Shown: positions 15,919 to 24,297, counted from the first letter of the stretch. The stretch: 34,401 bases of DNA from JAFGCL01 sp964492335 (GCA_964492335.1 CAZBJX010000023.1:1-34401), one strand, 5' to 3'. Made by a program: numbers and translations. The notes: generated from the letters alone by a model not told the origin.

Positions 15919-15957
15919 TCAGGATAACGCGGATTCGGGTGTAGGCCATTCCCTACA
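15914..15957 (+). promoter_or_regulatory. 44-bp tandem-palindrome element, copy D (diverged)
   Basis: It opens GTCTGTCAGG like copies A, C and E. The second half-site of unit one is weakened (CGGAT). Unit two is replaced by a different inverted repeat, TGTAGG-N6-CCTACA (15940-15957), centred about 22.5 bp further on. It lies upstream of the dehydrogenase pair and downstream of the binding-protein gene. The rest of 15803-16064 shows nothing further. Confidence 0.4.
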
Positions 15958-16064
15958 GGGCGCGCCGCCGCGGCAGCGGAGCGCACCGCCCCGGCTGCGG
16001 GCGGGGGAGTCGGAAGAAGGCCGGTGGCGGCGCCCGGGGGCCAGCCGCCACCGGCCTCGGGAAT

Positions 16065-17297
16065 CTAGCTGGCAAACCCCGGCGTCATGGTCCAGTCGGT
16101 CGTGGCGGACCACTCATCCGCGGCCGCGTCGAACTTCATCATCCGGTAGTATGGCTGGAAGACGTGGTGAGTGCCCCTGTCAGCCATGGTGATGGTGGGC
16201 ATTCCGGGGATCTCCAGCTCCATGCTGTCCAGGGCGTCCCGAAGCGCCTCGCCATTGATGTTCTCGGCGCCCACATCTTTGGCCGCCTGGCGGACCGCCG
16301 CTATCAGCACCTCGGCCTCTACCCACCCGGATATCCAGGTGGTCCCTTCCTTCAGCTTGGCCGCTTTGTCCCCGCGGTATTTCGCCAGCGCCGCCTCCAG
16401 CTTCTGTGTGTAGGCGGAGTCGTCAGTCCACGCCGGGTAGTAGTGCGGGATGATGATGCCGTCCAGGTCCGCCTTCTGCACCAGGCTGACCACCAGGTCC
16501 CATATCGAGAGCAGGCTTATGGAGCTGGCCACCACCTGCCCGGTGTACCCCCGGGAGAACGCCTCCTTCAGGAAGTGCCCCGTGGACGGGCCGACGGTGG
16601 ACATGACCAGAACGTCACAGTCCTTGACCGAGGCATACTCGCTGGCCCAGGCGCTCTGGGACAGCTCGCCGCTGGTCGTCCTGTACTCGGCCTTCCCCGG
16701 GTTCTGGTCCAGCACATGCTGGAAGCCCTTCCGGACCTCATCCGTGGTGCTGCGCTGGCTGTTGCCCACGGCGCCCACCTTGACCGGCCTGCCGGCGCCC
16801 TTCGCCTCCCACCAGGTGTTGATCACGTAGTCCATGATGGCGCGGCCCTCAAGCTCGTTGGTGGGGTTGTAGGCGTAGCACCAGTCGGCGTCCATCGTCG
16901 TGGAGTAGGCGACCAGGGCATACATGGGGACCTTGTCCTCCGCCTGCCTGGTCTGAGTGACCCTGGGCGTGTCGGGGGAGTACCCCAGCAGCATATCGGT
17001 GCCCTGCGCGATCAGCCACTCGTATCCCGGTATGTACCGGCCATACTCCAGCCGGGTGTCATAGGTGAGGATCCTGACCTCTACTCCGGGAATCGGCTCC
17101 ATCTCCGCCATGAAGTCGTTCATGCCGTACATGACTTCCTTCCAGGCGTCAGCGCTGGAGCCGGTCTGGTCCGCCAGCCAGCCCAGGGTGACGGTCTTGG
17201 TCTCGCTGGCGCCGCCGCCGCACCCGGTGACCACCGAGGCAACCAGCATGACGGCCACCAGGCCCATGAGCAGTGCGCCTCTGCATGCCTTCTTCAC
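16065..17297 (-). CDS. Liv-type ABC transporter substrate-binding lipoprotein
   Basis: About 410 residues. The start MKKACRGALLMGLVAVML leads into the lipobox VVTGC, followed by a GGG linker, so it is a lipid-anchored binding protein. The rest has the two-lobe type I periplasmic-binding fold of the LivJ/LivK group (VTLGWLADQTGSSADAW, later VKVGAVGNSQRSTTDEVRKG). I chose the GTG at 17297 because AAAGGGGG lies at the right distance and the result is a clean signal peptide; a GTG at 17315 is in frame. It should deliver a ligand to LivHM (21536-23462) with LivGF (4481-6049). The ligand cannot be told; the acyl-CoA neighbourhood suggests an organic acid. An extended -10 promoter lies about 84 bp upstream. 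Confidence 0.88.
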   Translation of the reverse strand: MKKACRGALLMGLVAVMLVASVVTGCGGGASETKTVTLGWLADQTGSSADAWKEVMYGMNDFMAEMEPIPGVEVRILTYDTRLEYGRYIPGYEWLIAQGTDMLLGYSPDTPRVTQTRQAEDKVPMYALVAYSTTMDADWCYAYNPTNELEGRAIMDYVINTWWEAKGAGRPVKVGAVGNSQRSTTDEVRKGFQHVLDQNPGKAEYRTTSGELSQSAWASEYASVKDCDVLVMSTVGPSTGHFLKEAFSRGYTGQVVASSISLLSIWDLVVSLVQKADLDGIIIPHYYPAWTDDSAYTQKLEAALAKYRGDKAAKLKEGTTWISGWVEAEVLIAAVRQAAKDVGAENINGEALRDALDSMELEIPGMPTITMADRGTHHVFQPYYRMMKFDAAADEWSATTDWTMTPGFAS

Positions 17298-17380
17298 GAT
17301 CTGCCCCCTTTCCACGGGACCCAGCCGGGGTGCCTGACGGGGCCTTCCGTCAGCGCCCCCGGTTGAGCTGATTGCCTGTC

Positions 17381-17389
17381 ATTCTAGCA
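17381..17389 (-). promoter_or_regulatory. Extended -10 promoter of the binding-protein gene
   Basis: On the minus strand TGC-TAGAAT (TAGAAT at 17381-17386) is an extended -10 with five of six consensus bases. No good -35 is visible at 16-18 bp. It is about 84 bp upstream of the chosen GTG. Confidence 0.45.
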
Positions 17390-17477
17390 CAACAGTTGCG
17401 ACGACGATCGTCTGCGGCCCACCTTCGCGATGTCTGCGCGGGCCTGCAAGTGCAGGATAAGGGCGCATCACGCGGCC

Positions 17478-17521
17478 GTATGTCAGGGCGCCCCTGAATT
17501 GCCTGTCAGGGTTTCTCTGAC
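17478..17521 (+). promoter_or_regulatory. 44-bp tandem-palindrome element, copy B
   Basis: GTCAG-N7-CTGAA (17482-17498) and GTCAG-N7-CTGAC (17505-17521) have a 23-bp period. It lies in the divergent region between the binding-protein gene (minus) and the CoA-transferase operon (plus). On the minus strand CATACG at its edge (17477-17482) and TATCCT (17454-17459) are 17 bp apart. The remainder of 17390-17667 shows no other feature I can support. Confidence 0.7.
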
Positions 17522-17667
17522 GGTCGATTCAGTCTAACACGGACATACGCCGCCACCTGGCGATGTTACCATATTGTCCCGGTGTCAGCCAGCGGCCGCG
17601 GGAACGGCGCCGGCCCGATTCCGGGCAGCATCTCCGGCCGCCCGCCGGCCGGGATTGGAGGAAGAAC

Positions 17668-18939
17668 ATGAGCCAGCACCCGGCGTTGCTTGAGGGCATG
17701 CGCGTCCTGGACCTGACGGACGAGACGGGCCTGCTCTGCGGCAAGACCCTGGGCGATTATGGGGCCGACGTGATCAAGATCGAGAGGCCGGGGGGCGACC
17801 GCGCCCGCAATATCGGCCCGTTCTACAAGGACATCCCCGACCCCGAGAAGAGCCTCTTCTGGTTCTTCACCAACACCAGCAAGAGGGGCATCACCCTGAA
17901 CATAGAGGTCGCTGACGGGCAGGATCTGCTCCGGCGGCTGGTGCAGAAGGCGGACGTGATCGTGGAGTCCTTCGAGCCGGGCTGCATGGACTGCTTCGGC
18001 CTGGGCTATGAGGACCTCAAGGCGGTGAAGCCGGACATCGTGTACACCTCCATCACCCCCTTCGGCCAGACAGGGCCGTACGCGCACTACCAGGCCACCG
18101 ATCTGGTCGGGGCCGCCATGGGCGGCCTGGCCCGCATCCTGGGCGAGTTCGGGCGCCCGCCGGTGCGCCTGGGCCCGGAGCCCCAGTCCTGCTTCCAGGC
18201 CGGCCTGCAGGGGGCGCTGGGCTCGATGATGGCCTACTATCACAAGGAGATGACCGGACAGGGGCAGTACGTGGATGTCTCCATGCAGGACTCCGTGGAG
18301 CTGACGCTGATGAACGCGGTGGAGATATTCGACCTGCTGAAGGCCAACCTGGTGGGCATGGGGCAGTTCTTCGTCACCGTCAGGCCTGACCTGGGCCCCC
18401 TGTTCTCGCGCACCATTGTTCCCTGCAAGGACGGCTTCGTCACCTTCATGTTCGGCGGCGGCGCCTTCGCCGGGGGAAGCCAGTCCTCCCGGGCGGCCGT
18501 CGAGTGGGCCAACACCGAGGGCTACGCCCTGGACCTCGCGGACTTCGACTTCCTCACCATGTGGGACGGGTCCACCATCACCCAGCAGGAGAGCGACGCC
18601 CGCAATGCCAGCATAGACGAGTTCCTGCTGACCAAGACCAAGGCCGAGCTCTATGAGGCCGCCGTGGAGAAAGGCCTCCTGCTGGCGCCCTGCAACACTG
18701 TGGAGGACGTCATCAACAGTCCTCAGCTGGAGGCCCGCCGGTTCTGGGCGAAGGTCAAGCACCCGGAGCTGGGCGAAACCCTGACCTACCCCGGGGCCCC
18801 GGTCAAGATGAAGCAGGCGCCCTGGCGGATATCCCGCCGGGCCCCTCTCATCGGGGAGCACAACCTGGAGGTCTACGAGAAGGAGCTGGGGCTGTCCAGG
18901 GAGGACCTGGCCCTGCTCAAGGCTAACGGTGTCATCTGA
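17668..18939 (+). CDS. CaiB/BaiF family (type III) CoA-transferase, catalytic
   Basis: A 423-residue family III CoA-transferase, which moves CoA between acyl groups through an aspartyl-CoA anhydride. The N-terminal MRVLDLTDETGLLCGKTLGDYGADVIKIE is the family's Rossmann start. The catalytic aspartate is Asp145 in YQATDLVGAAMGG. The C-terminal part carries the usual LEARRFW and APLIGEHN motifs. GGAGGAAGAAC precedes the ATG; longer upstream frames are low-complexity. The second CoA-transferase follows after 65 bp. Such side-by-side pairs can form heteromers, as BbsE-BbsF does for benzylsuccinate. The acyl donor and acceptor are unknown. Confidence 0.92.
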   Translation: MSQHPALLEGMRVLDLTDETGLLCGKTLGDYGADVIKIERPGGDRARNIGPFYKDIPDPEKSLFWFFTNTSKRGITLNIEVADGQDLLRRLVQKADVIVESFEPGCMDCFGLGYEDLKAVKPDIVYTSITPFGQTGPYAHYQATDLVGAAMGGLARILGEFGRPPVRLGPEPQSCFQAGLQGALGSMMAYYHKEMTGQGQYVDVSMQDSVELTLMNAVEIFDLLKANLVGMGQFFVTVRPDLGPLFSRTIVPCKDGFVTFMFGGGAFAGGSQSSRAAVEWANTEGYALDLADFDFLTMWDGSTITQQESDARNASIDEFLLTKTKAELYEAAVEKGLLLAPCNTVEDVINSPQLEARRFWAKVKHPELGETLTYPGAPVKMKQAPWRISRRAPLIGEHNLEVYEKELGLSREDLALLKANGVI

Positions 18940-19004
18940 CGCCGGCGGCCGGCGCTCCGGGCCGCGCCATCGGGGCGCGGGGACTGTCTTGAAGGAGGAT
19001 TGAA

Positions 19005-20252
19005 ATGGCAAGACAGATATTCGAAGGGCTCAAGGTGGCCGACTTCAACTGGCTGGCCGCCGGGCCCCAGGTGGGCCGGGGGCTGGCGGAGCACGGGGCC
19101 ACGGTGGTGCGCGTGGAAAGCCACACCCGGCTGGACCCCCTCCGGACCTTCCAGCCCTTCAAGGACGGCAAGCCCGGCGTGAACCGCAGCGCCTTCTACT
19201 GCCAGTACAACACCAACAAGCTGGGCATCAGCCTGGACCTGACCAGGCCCAGGGGCAGAGAGGTGGCCCTGAAGCTGGTGGAATGGGCCGACATCGTCAC
19301 CGACTCCATGTCCCCCGGCGCCATGGCCGGGATGGGGCTGGACTACGAAAGCTGCTGCCGGGTGAACCCGGCCGTCATCTACTTCAGCACCTCCATGCAG
19401 GGGGAGTCCGGGCCGCACCATACCTTCAAGGGGGTCGGCCACCACATCAATGCCCTGGCGGGCTACTGCGCCACCACCGGCTTCCCGGACAGCGACCCCA
19501 CCATGGTCTTCCCCGCCTACTCGGACTTCATCGCGCCCTGGTACTCGCTGATCGCCATCATGGGGGCGCTGCTGCGCAGGCGCAAGACGGGCAAGGGGAT
19601 GCGCATCGAGCAGTCCCAGATGGAATGCGAGGTTGCTTTCATGGGGCCCCACCTCCTGAACCGGTTCGTCAACGGGAGAGACCTCAAGCGCCGCGGCAAT
19701 CGCGACAGCCACATGAGCCCCCACGGCATCTACCCGTGCCGCGGCGCGGACCGCTGGGTGGCCATCACCGTCAAGAGCGAGCAGCAGTGGCAGTGGTTCT
19801 GCGACGTCATGGGCAACCCGCCGTGGACCGGCGACCCCAGGTTCACCACCGTCATCGGCCGCAAGCAGCACGAGGAGGAAATGGACAGGCTGATTGGGGA
19901 ATGGACCAGGGCCTTCACGGCGGAGCAGGTGATGACCATGATGCAGGAGGGCGGGGTGCCCGCCGGGGTGGCGCAGACCGCGGAGGACCTCCTGAACGAC
20001 CCCCAGTTGCGGCACCGGCAGCACTTCCGCGTCCTCGAACACCCCGAGATAGGGGCTCACTCGTACCACGCGCCGGCATACCGCCTCTCCGAGACGCCGT
20101 GCCAGATCACGAGGGCGGCGCCCACCCTGGGCCAGGACAACCAGCACGTCTACAAAGAGATCCTGGGAATGACAGACGACGATATCGCGGATATGATGGC
20201 GGAGGGGGTCATCACCACCGAGTACGACGCCCCGTTCAGAGCCGGCTCATGA
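19005..20252 (+). CDS. CaiB/BaiF family CoA-transferase without the catalytic aspartate
   Basis: A 415-residue family III CoA-transferase homologue with the N-terminal LKVADFNWLAAGPQVGRGLAEHGATVVRVE and a C-terminal APTLGQDNQHV. In the position of the catalytic aspartate the sequence reads FKGVGHHINALAG (141-153), with glycine instead. A CaiB subgroup with GYG-type replacements exists, so this may be a family trait rather than damage. Most likely it is the partner subunit of the upstream CoA-transferase. GGAGG lies 6 bp before the ATG. Product and substrate are unproven. Confidence 0.88.
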   Translation: MARQIFEGLKVADFNWLAAGPQVGRGLAEHGATVVRVESHTRLDPLRTFQPFKDGKPGVNRSAFYCQYNTNKLGISLDLTRPRGREVALKLVEWADIVTDSMSPGAMAGMGLDYESCCRVNPAVIYFSTSMQGESGPHHTFKGVGHHINALAGYCATTGFPDSDPTMVFPAYSDFIAPWYSLIAIMGALLRRRKTGKGMRIEQSQMECEVAFMGPHLLNRFVNGRDLKRRGNRDSHMSPHGIYPCRGADRWVAITVKSEQQWQWFCDVMGNPPWTGDPRFTTVIGRKQHEEEMDRLIGEWTRAFTAEQVMTMMQEGGVPAGVAQTAEDLLNDPQLRHRQHFRVLEHPEIGAHSYHAPAYRLSETPCQITRAAPTLGQDNQHVYKEILGMTDDDIADMMAEGVITTEYDAPFRAGS

Positions 20253-20260
20253 GCCAGGGC

Positions 20261-20288
20261 TTGACAGCATCGGCCCGTCCATTGTAAA
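20261..20288 (+). promoter_or_regulatory. Promoter candidate before the degenerate ligase and LivHM
   Basis: TTGACA (20261-20266) and TGTAAA (20283-20288) are separated by 16 bp. The -35 matches the consensus fully, the -10 in four of six bases. It would let the ligase-like gene and livHM be expressed apart from the CoA-transferases. Confidence 0.4.
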
Positions 20289-20386
20289 GGTTAGCTGCGC
20301 TGCCGGACCTCCGGGGCGATTTAGGGCCGATAAGAAGTGACAGGAGGGGGCCTCTGACCGTTGTCCCGGGCGCAACCCTGCCCGCG

Positions 20387-21475
20387 ATGCTGAAAGTCGC
20401 CAGTCTCACCTTCGGCGGCCGGCCGTGGACGCGGAAGAAGCAGTCCGGGCTCTGGCGTGAATGCTCCTGGAGGGACGGCCACGACAGGGTCAGGGCGTTC
20501 TCGCTGGGCCTGACCGGCCTGGGCTTCCGGGAAGGGGAGATGCTGGGCATCATCGGGGACAGCGACCCCCAGTGGTTCTGGGCGGAGATCGCGGCCCAGG
20601 CTGCCGGCGGAAGCGCCCTGGGCATCAGCAGCGCCTGGCCGGCCGCGCAGACGGCGGCGGCCCTGCGGCAGTTCGGAGCCAGGTTCGTGGCGGTCCAGGA
20701 CCGCCAGCAGGTGGACAAGCTGCTGCAGATCAGAGGCGACGTCCCGGGGCTTGAGAAGGTCATCTACTGGAGCGCCAGGGGCATCGAGGCCGACCGGGAA
20801 TCCCTGCTTGTCAGCTTCGACAGGGTGGCCGAAGCCGGGCTGGGCCCCGGCGCACCCGGGGACGCCCTGGACGAAAGGATCGCCAGGGTCAAGCCATCGG
20901 ACGGCGCCATCACGCGCTGCGACGCCGTCGATGGCAGCGCGGTGCGGTCCACTGCCATAACCCATGAGTCCCTGCTGGATGCCCTGAAGGGCCTGAGGTC
21001 CATGGACCCCGCCGGCGCCGCCGACCGGTGGTTCTCGGGCACCCCGCCGGAAGGGATGGTGGAGCAGACGGCGGCTCTGGCCGGGAGCCTGGCCAGCGGC
21101 ATGTCAATCGATTTCCCCGAGAACCGGGAGACCGTCCAGCAGGACCTGCGGGAGGTCGGCTCCTCGCTGCTGTGCTATCCCTCAGCCGCCTGGGAGGGGC
21201 TGGCCGCCACCGTCAAGGACCGTATCGAGAAGACGACTCCCGTCAAGCGCCTGGTGGCCGCCCTGGCGGGCAGGGCTCCCCGCCCCCTGGCGGAGTTCGC
21301 TTTCTATCGCCCGCTGCGGGCCCGGATAGGGCTGGCCAACACCAGGTGCGTCTATTCCTTCGGGCCCGAGCTGACCCCCGGAACTCTGAAGGCGCTGCTG
21401 GACATGGGCTTGAACGTGAGGCAACTCGATGTCTGCGGAGGGGCGATCAGCATCCGGCCGGCGCCCGGCGGGTGA
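20387..21475 (+). CDS. Truncated, degenerate long-chain acyl-CoA synthetase-like protein (AMP-binding family)
   Basis: 362 residues against about 600-650 for the family. It follows the long-chain acyl-CoA synthetase pattern from RKKQSGLWRECSWRDGHDRV to ETVQQDLREV and FYRPLRARIGLAN. The ATP-binding P-loop (TSGTTGxPKG) is replaced by ITRCDAVDGSAVRSTAITHE. The protein ends at NVRQLDVCGGA where the adenylate motif YGxTE should be, and the whole C-terminal catalytic part is missing. It cannot be a working ligase, yet the frame is open throughout. The family motif TLPAML begins upstream of the ATG at 20387. In frame, CTG at 20354 lies 5 bp after GGAGGG, so translation may start there. It stands 60 bp before LivH, where intact ligases often sit in such clusters. 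Confidence 0.7.
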   Translation: MLKVASLTFGGRPWTRKKQSGLWRECSWRDGHDRVRAFSLGLTGLGFREGEMLGIIGDSDPQWFWAEIAAQAAGGSALGISSAWPAAQTAAALRQFGARFVAVQDRQQVDKLLQIRGDVPGLEKVIYWSARGIEADRESLLVSFDRVAEAGLGPGAPGDALDERIARVKPSDGAITRCDAVDGSAVRSTAITHESLLDALKGLRSMDPAGAADRWFSGTPPEGMVEQTAALAGSLASGMSIDFPENRETVQQDLREVGSSLLCYPSAAWEGLAATVKDRIEKTTPVKRLVAALAGRAPRPLAEFAFYRPLRARIGLANTRCVYSFGPELTPGTLKALLDMGLNVRQLDVCGGAISIRPAPGG

Positions 21476-21535
21476 GGGGCCGCCCCCAAGGGGTAGCCCC
21501 GGAGGCGGCGCGGCCGCCGGAATCGAGGTGGACAG

Positions 21536-22408
21536 ATGAGTAACCTGTCGTTGGATGTGGTGGCACAGGGGGTGTGCCTGGGAGGCGTGTATGCCCTGCT
21601 GGCCCTGGGGTTCTCCATAGTCTTTCAGGCCTCCACGGTGCTGAACCTGGCCTACGGGGCGCAGATCATGGTGGTGGCCTACAGCGCCTGGTGGCTGGCG
21701 GCCTCGGTGGGCCTCCCCTCCTGGGCGGCCATTCTCATCGCCTTCGTGGTCAGCATGGTGCTGTCTCCCATCATCGAGAGGGTCTTCATCAGGCCCCTTC
21801 AAGGGCGGGACATGCTGTCGGTCCTGATAGCCACCCTGATGCTGGGGACGCTCATTCGGGCCATCACCATTCTGCTCTGGGGAGGGACGCCGCGCAACTA
21901 CTCCTTCGCTCCCTCGGGCTTCTATGACCTGGGCCCCATAAGGGTCCTGCCGGCCTATCTGTTCGCCCTGGTGGCTGCGCTGCTGGTCTTCGCCATCCTG
22001 TTCATCTTCTTCCGCTACACCAAGGTCGGCCTGGGCATGAGGATCGTGGCCAACAACCACGTGGTGGCCCAGAGCCTGGGCATCAAGGTCCGGCAGCTGA
22101 TCCAGATCTCCTGGGTGACCAGCGGCCTGTTTGCCGGCCTGTCGGCTATCCTTATCGGGATGACCAACCTGGTAAGCCCTGAAATGGAGTACCTGGTGCT
22201 GGGCAAGGCGCTGCCGGTGCTGCTCGTCGGGGGGCTCTTCTCTCTCCCGGGGACCCTGGTGGGAGGATTGATCATTGGGGTGGCGGAGACCGTGGGCGGG
22301 GCCCTTTTCGAGGGGTGGGAGATGCTGATCCCGTGGTTGCTCATGCTGCTGATCCTGCTCATCAGGCCATGGGGGCTGCTGGGCAAGGCGCTGGTAAGGA
22401 GGATATAA
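21536..22408 (+). CDS. livH: Branched-chain amino acid-type ABC transporter permease LivH
   Basis: A 290-residue membrane protein with about eight hydrophobic segments. The start LDVVAQGVCLGGVYALLALGF is the LivH signature, followed by LNLAYGAQIMV and the cytoplasmic EAA-like loop with GLGMRIVANNHVVAQSLGI, which contacts the ATPases. It is followed 4 bp later by LivM. It forms the channel with LivM. The energising LivGF genes are in another operon at 4481-6049. Confidence 0.95.
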   Translation: MSNLSLDVVAQGVCLGGVYALLALGFSIVFQASTVLNLAYGAQIMVVAYSAWWLAASVGLPSWAAILIAFVVSMVLSPIIERVFIRPLQGRDMLSVLIATLMLGTLIRAITILLWGGTPRNYSFAPSGFYDLGPIRVLPAYLFALVAALLVFAILFIFFRYTKVGLGMRIVANNHVVAQSLGIKVRQLIQISWVTSGLFAGLSAILIGMTNLVSPEMEYLVLGKALPVLLVGGLFSLPGTLVGGLIIGVAETVGGALFEGWEMLIPWLLMLLILLIRPWGLLGKALVRRI

Positions 22409-22412
22409 GGCC

Positions 22413-23462
22413 GTGGAACTGCCCTTCGGCGTCTACAACACCTCCTTCAGACAGGATCTGGCCATTGTCCGGACCAGGACGCAGTGGGCGCTGCTGGCCC
22501 TGCTCCTGGCCGTCGCCTTCCTGCTGCCGGCCGTCCTGCCGCGGGACTGGGTCGAGTGGTACACGACCGCCGCCATCCTGGCAGTAGCCGCCCTGGGGCT
22601 CCACGTCATGATCGGGCTCAGCGGCCAGTTCTCCATGTGCCAGGCCGCCCTCATGGCTGTCGGCGCGTACACCGCCGGCGTTCTGGCCCATTCACACGGT
22701 GTCCCGGCCTGGGCCACCCTGCCCCTGGCCGGCGTGGCCGCCGGCGTCATGGGGATGGCCTTCGCCATACCCGCCGTGAGGATAACCGGCTTCTACCTGG
22801 TCATGGTCACCATGGCCGCGCAGTTCGTTATCACCTGGGTCATAGAGAACATCAGCTGGACCGGCGGCAACCAGGGCATGAGTGTGGCCCCCCTGGTCAT
22901 CTTCGGCCACCAGATCGGCAGGGTCGGCCTCTGCTGGATAGTGCTGATCGCCGCCGTCGTCTCCACCATCCTGGTCAAGAACATCCAGAGGACCAATGCC
23001 GGCCGCCGCCTGCTGGCCATGCGGGACAACGAGGTGGCCGCCGAGGTGATGGGGGTCAACATCTTCCGCACCAAGGTCCTGGCCTTCTTCATCGGCGGCT
23101 TCTTCGCCGGGATCGCTGGCTGGCTGATGGCCTACCAGTGGCAGGGGCTGTACCCGCGCCTGTTCGACTTCCAGCTGTCGATGAAGCTCCTGGGGATGCT
23201 GGTGGTAGGGGGGCTGGGGAGCACCACGGGGGTCATCCTGGGCGTGGTGGCCATCCAGCTGGCGGAGAAGTCAACGGACTACGTCAACCCGCTCCTGTCG
23301 CACATCCTGCCGAAGACCATGGCCGACAACCTGGGGCCCTCCATGGCGCTCATCATCCTCTCCCTGATCGTCATCCTGTTCATCATGCTGGAGCCGCGGG
23401 GGCTGTACGGCAGGGTGCAGAGGATAAGGCTGTGGTTCAGCATGCACCCCTTCTCGTTCTAG
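22413..23462 (+). CDS. livM: Branched-chain amino acid-type ABC transporter permease LivM
   Basis: A 349-residue membrane protein with roughly ten hydrophobic segments. LHVMIGLSGQFSMCQAALMAVGAY is the LivM signature, and GRRLLAMRDNEVAAEVMGVN is the ATPase-coupling loop. It starts with GTG; the ribosome binding site AAGGAGG lies inside the end of livH, so translation is coupled. Only 19 bp separate its stop from the stop of the convergent crotonase gene, and no terminator hairpin is visible there. Confidence 0.95.
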   Translation: MELPFGVYNTSFRQDLAIVRTRTQWALLALLLAVAFLLPAVLPRDWVEWYTTAAILAVAALGLHVMIGLSGQFSMCQAALMAVGAYTAGVLAHSHGVPAWATLPLAGVAAGVMGMAFAIPAVRITGFYLVMVTMAAQFVITWVIENISWTGGNQGMSVAPLVIFGHQIGRVGLCWIVLIAAVVSTILVKNIQRTNAGRRLLAMRDNEVAAEVMGVNIFRTKVLAFFIGGFFAGIAGWLMAYQWQGLYPRLFDFQLSMKLLGMLVVGGLGSTTGVILGVVAIQLAEKSTDYVNPLLSHILPKTMADNLGPSMALIILSLIVILFIMLEPRGLYGRVQRIRLWFSMHPFSF

Positions 23463-23481
23463 GCGCCGGGGCGGGACGGGA

Positions 23482-24297
23482 TCACTCTGCACGAAAACGC
23501 GGCTGGCGCTTCTCCAGGAACGCCCTCACTCCTTCCTGGAAATCGGCGCTCTGGGCACAGCGCATGGCCAGGCCTTGCACCTCCGCCTCCTCGTCCGGCG
23601 AAAGCCGCCCTGCCTGCTCGTAGCTGGCTATGATCTTCTTGCTCGCGGCGAGGCCCAGAGGGCCATTGGCCGCGATCACGTCAGCCAGGGAACGGGTGGC
23701 CTCCGCCAGGCTGCCGGCATCTGTGACCCGGTTGACCAGCCCGATCTCCCTGGCCCTGGCGGCGTCAATGAAAGCGCCGGTGAGCACCAACTCCCTGGTG
23801 GCCGCGCCCCCCACCAGGCTCATCAGGCGATGCATGCTCCTGGGTGGGTAGGCCAGGCCGCGGCGGACAGCCGTTATGGCAAATCTCGCCGTGTGAGCGG
23901 CCAGGCGCATATCGCAGGCCACCGCCAGGTCACAGCCGGCCCCGACACATGGCCCGTACACCATCGCTATCACCGGGACCGGGCAGTCCGACACGGCCTC
24001 GACCGCCAGGTTGATAAGGTCCTCCTCGGGGGTAACGCTCTGGCGCCGGGCCGTCCCGTTCGAATGCCCCGGCACCGTGCCCGGCAGAATGGACAGGTCG
24101 TATCCGGCGCAGAACACCTTCTCCCCCGCCCCGCGCAGCACGACAACCCGCATCGAAGGGTCTGACCCGGCTGAACGGACGATGGAGATCAGGTCCCGGA
24201 GCACCTCCGGGTTCAGGGTGTTATGTTTCTGGGCGCGGTTGATGGTAATGGTGCAGATGGCATCGGCCTTCTCCACCAGGACGGGTTTCTGCTGCAT
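23482..24297 (-). CDS. Crotonase (enoyl-CoA hydratase/isomerase) family protein
   Basis: A 271-residue crotonase-fold protein acting on a CoA thioester in the cytoplasm. The oxyanion-hole segments are VFCAGYDL (62-68) and GPCVGAGCDLA (115-125). The two glutamates of rat enoyl-CoA hydratase are replaced: position 144 by Asp123 and position 164 by Ala143 (FAITAVRRG in place of the FgxPExxxG motif). Ordinary hydration is therefore doubtful. Isomerase, thioesterase, decarboxylase or C-C hydrolase activities of the superfamily are possible. It stands alone on the minus strand, with a promoter and a copy of the tandem-palindrome element upstream. Confidence 0.85.
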   Translation of the reverse strand: MQQKPVLVEKADAICTITINRAQKHNTLNPEVLRDLISIVRSAGSDPSMRVVVLRGAGEKVFCAGYDLSILPGTVPGHSNGTARRQSVTPEEDLINLAVEAVSDCPVPVIAMVYGPCVGAGCDLAVACDMRLAAHTARFAITAVRRGLAYPPRSMHRLMSLVGGAATRELVLTGAFIDAARAREIGLVNRVTDAGSLAEATRSLADVIAANGPLGLAASKKIIASYEQAGRLSPDEEAEVQGLAMRCAQSADFQEGVRAFLEKRQPRFRAE

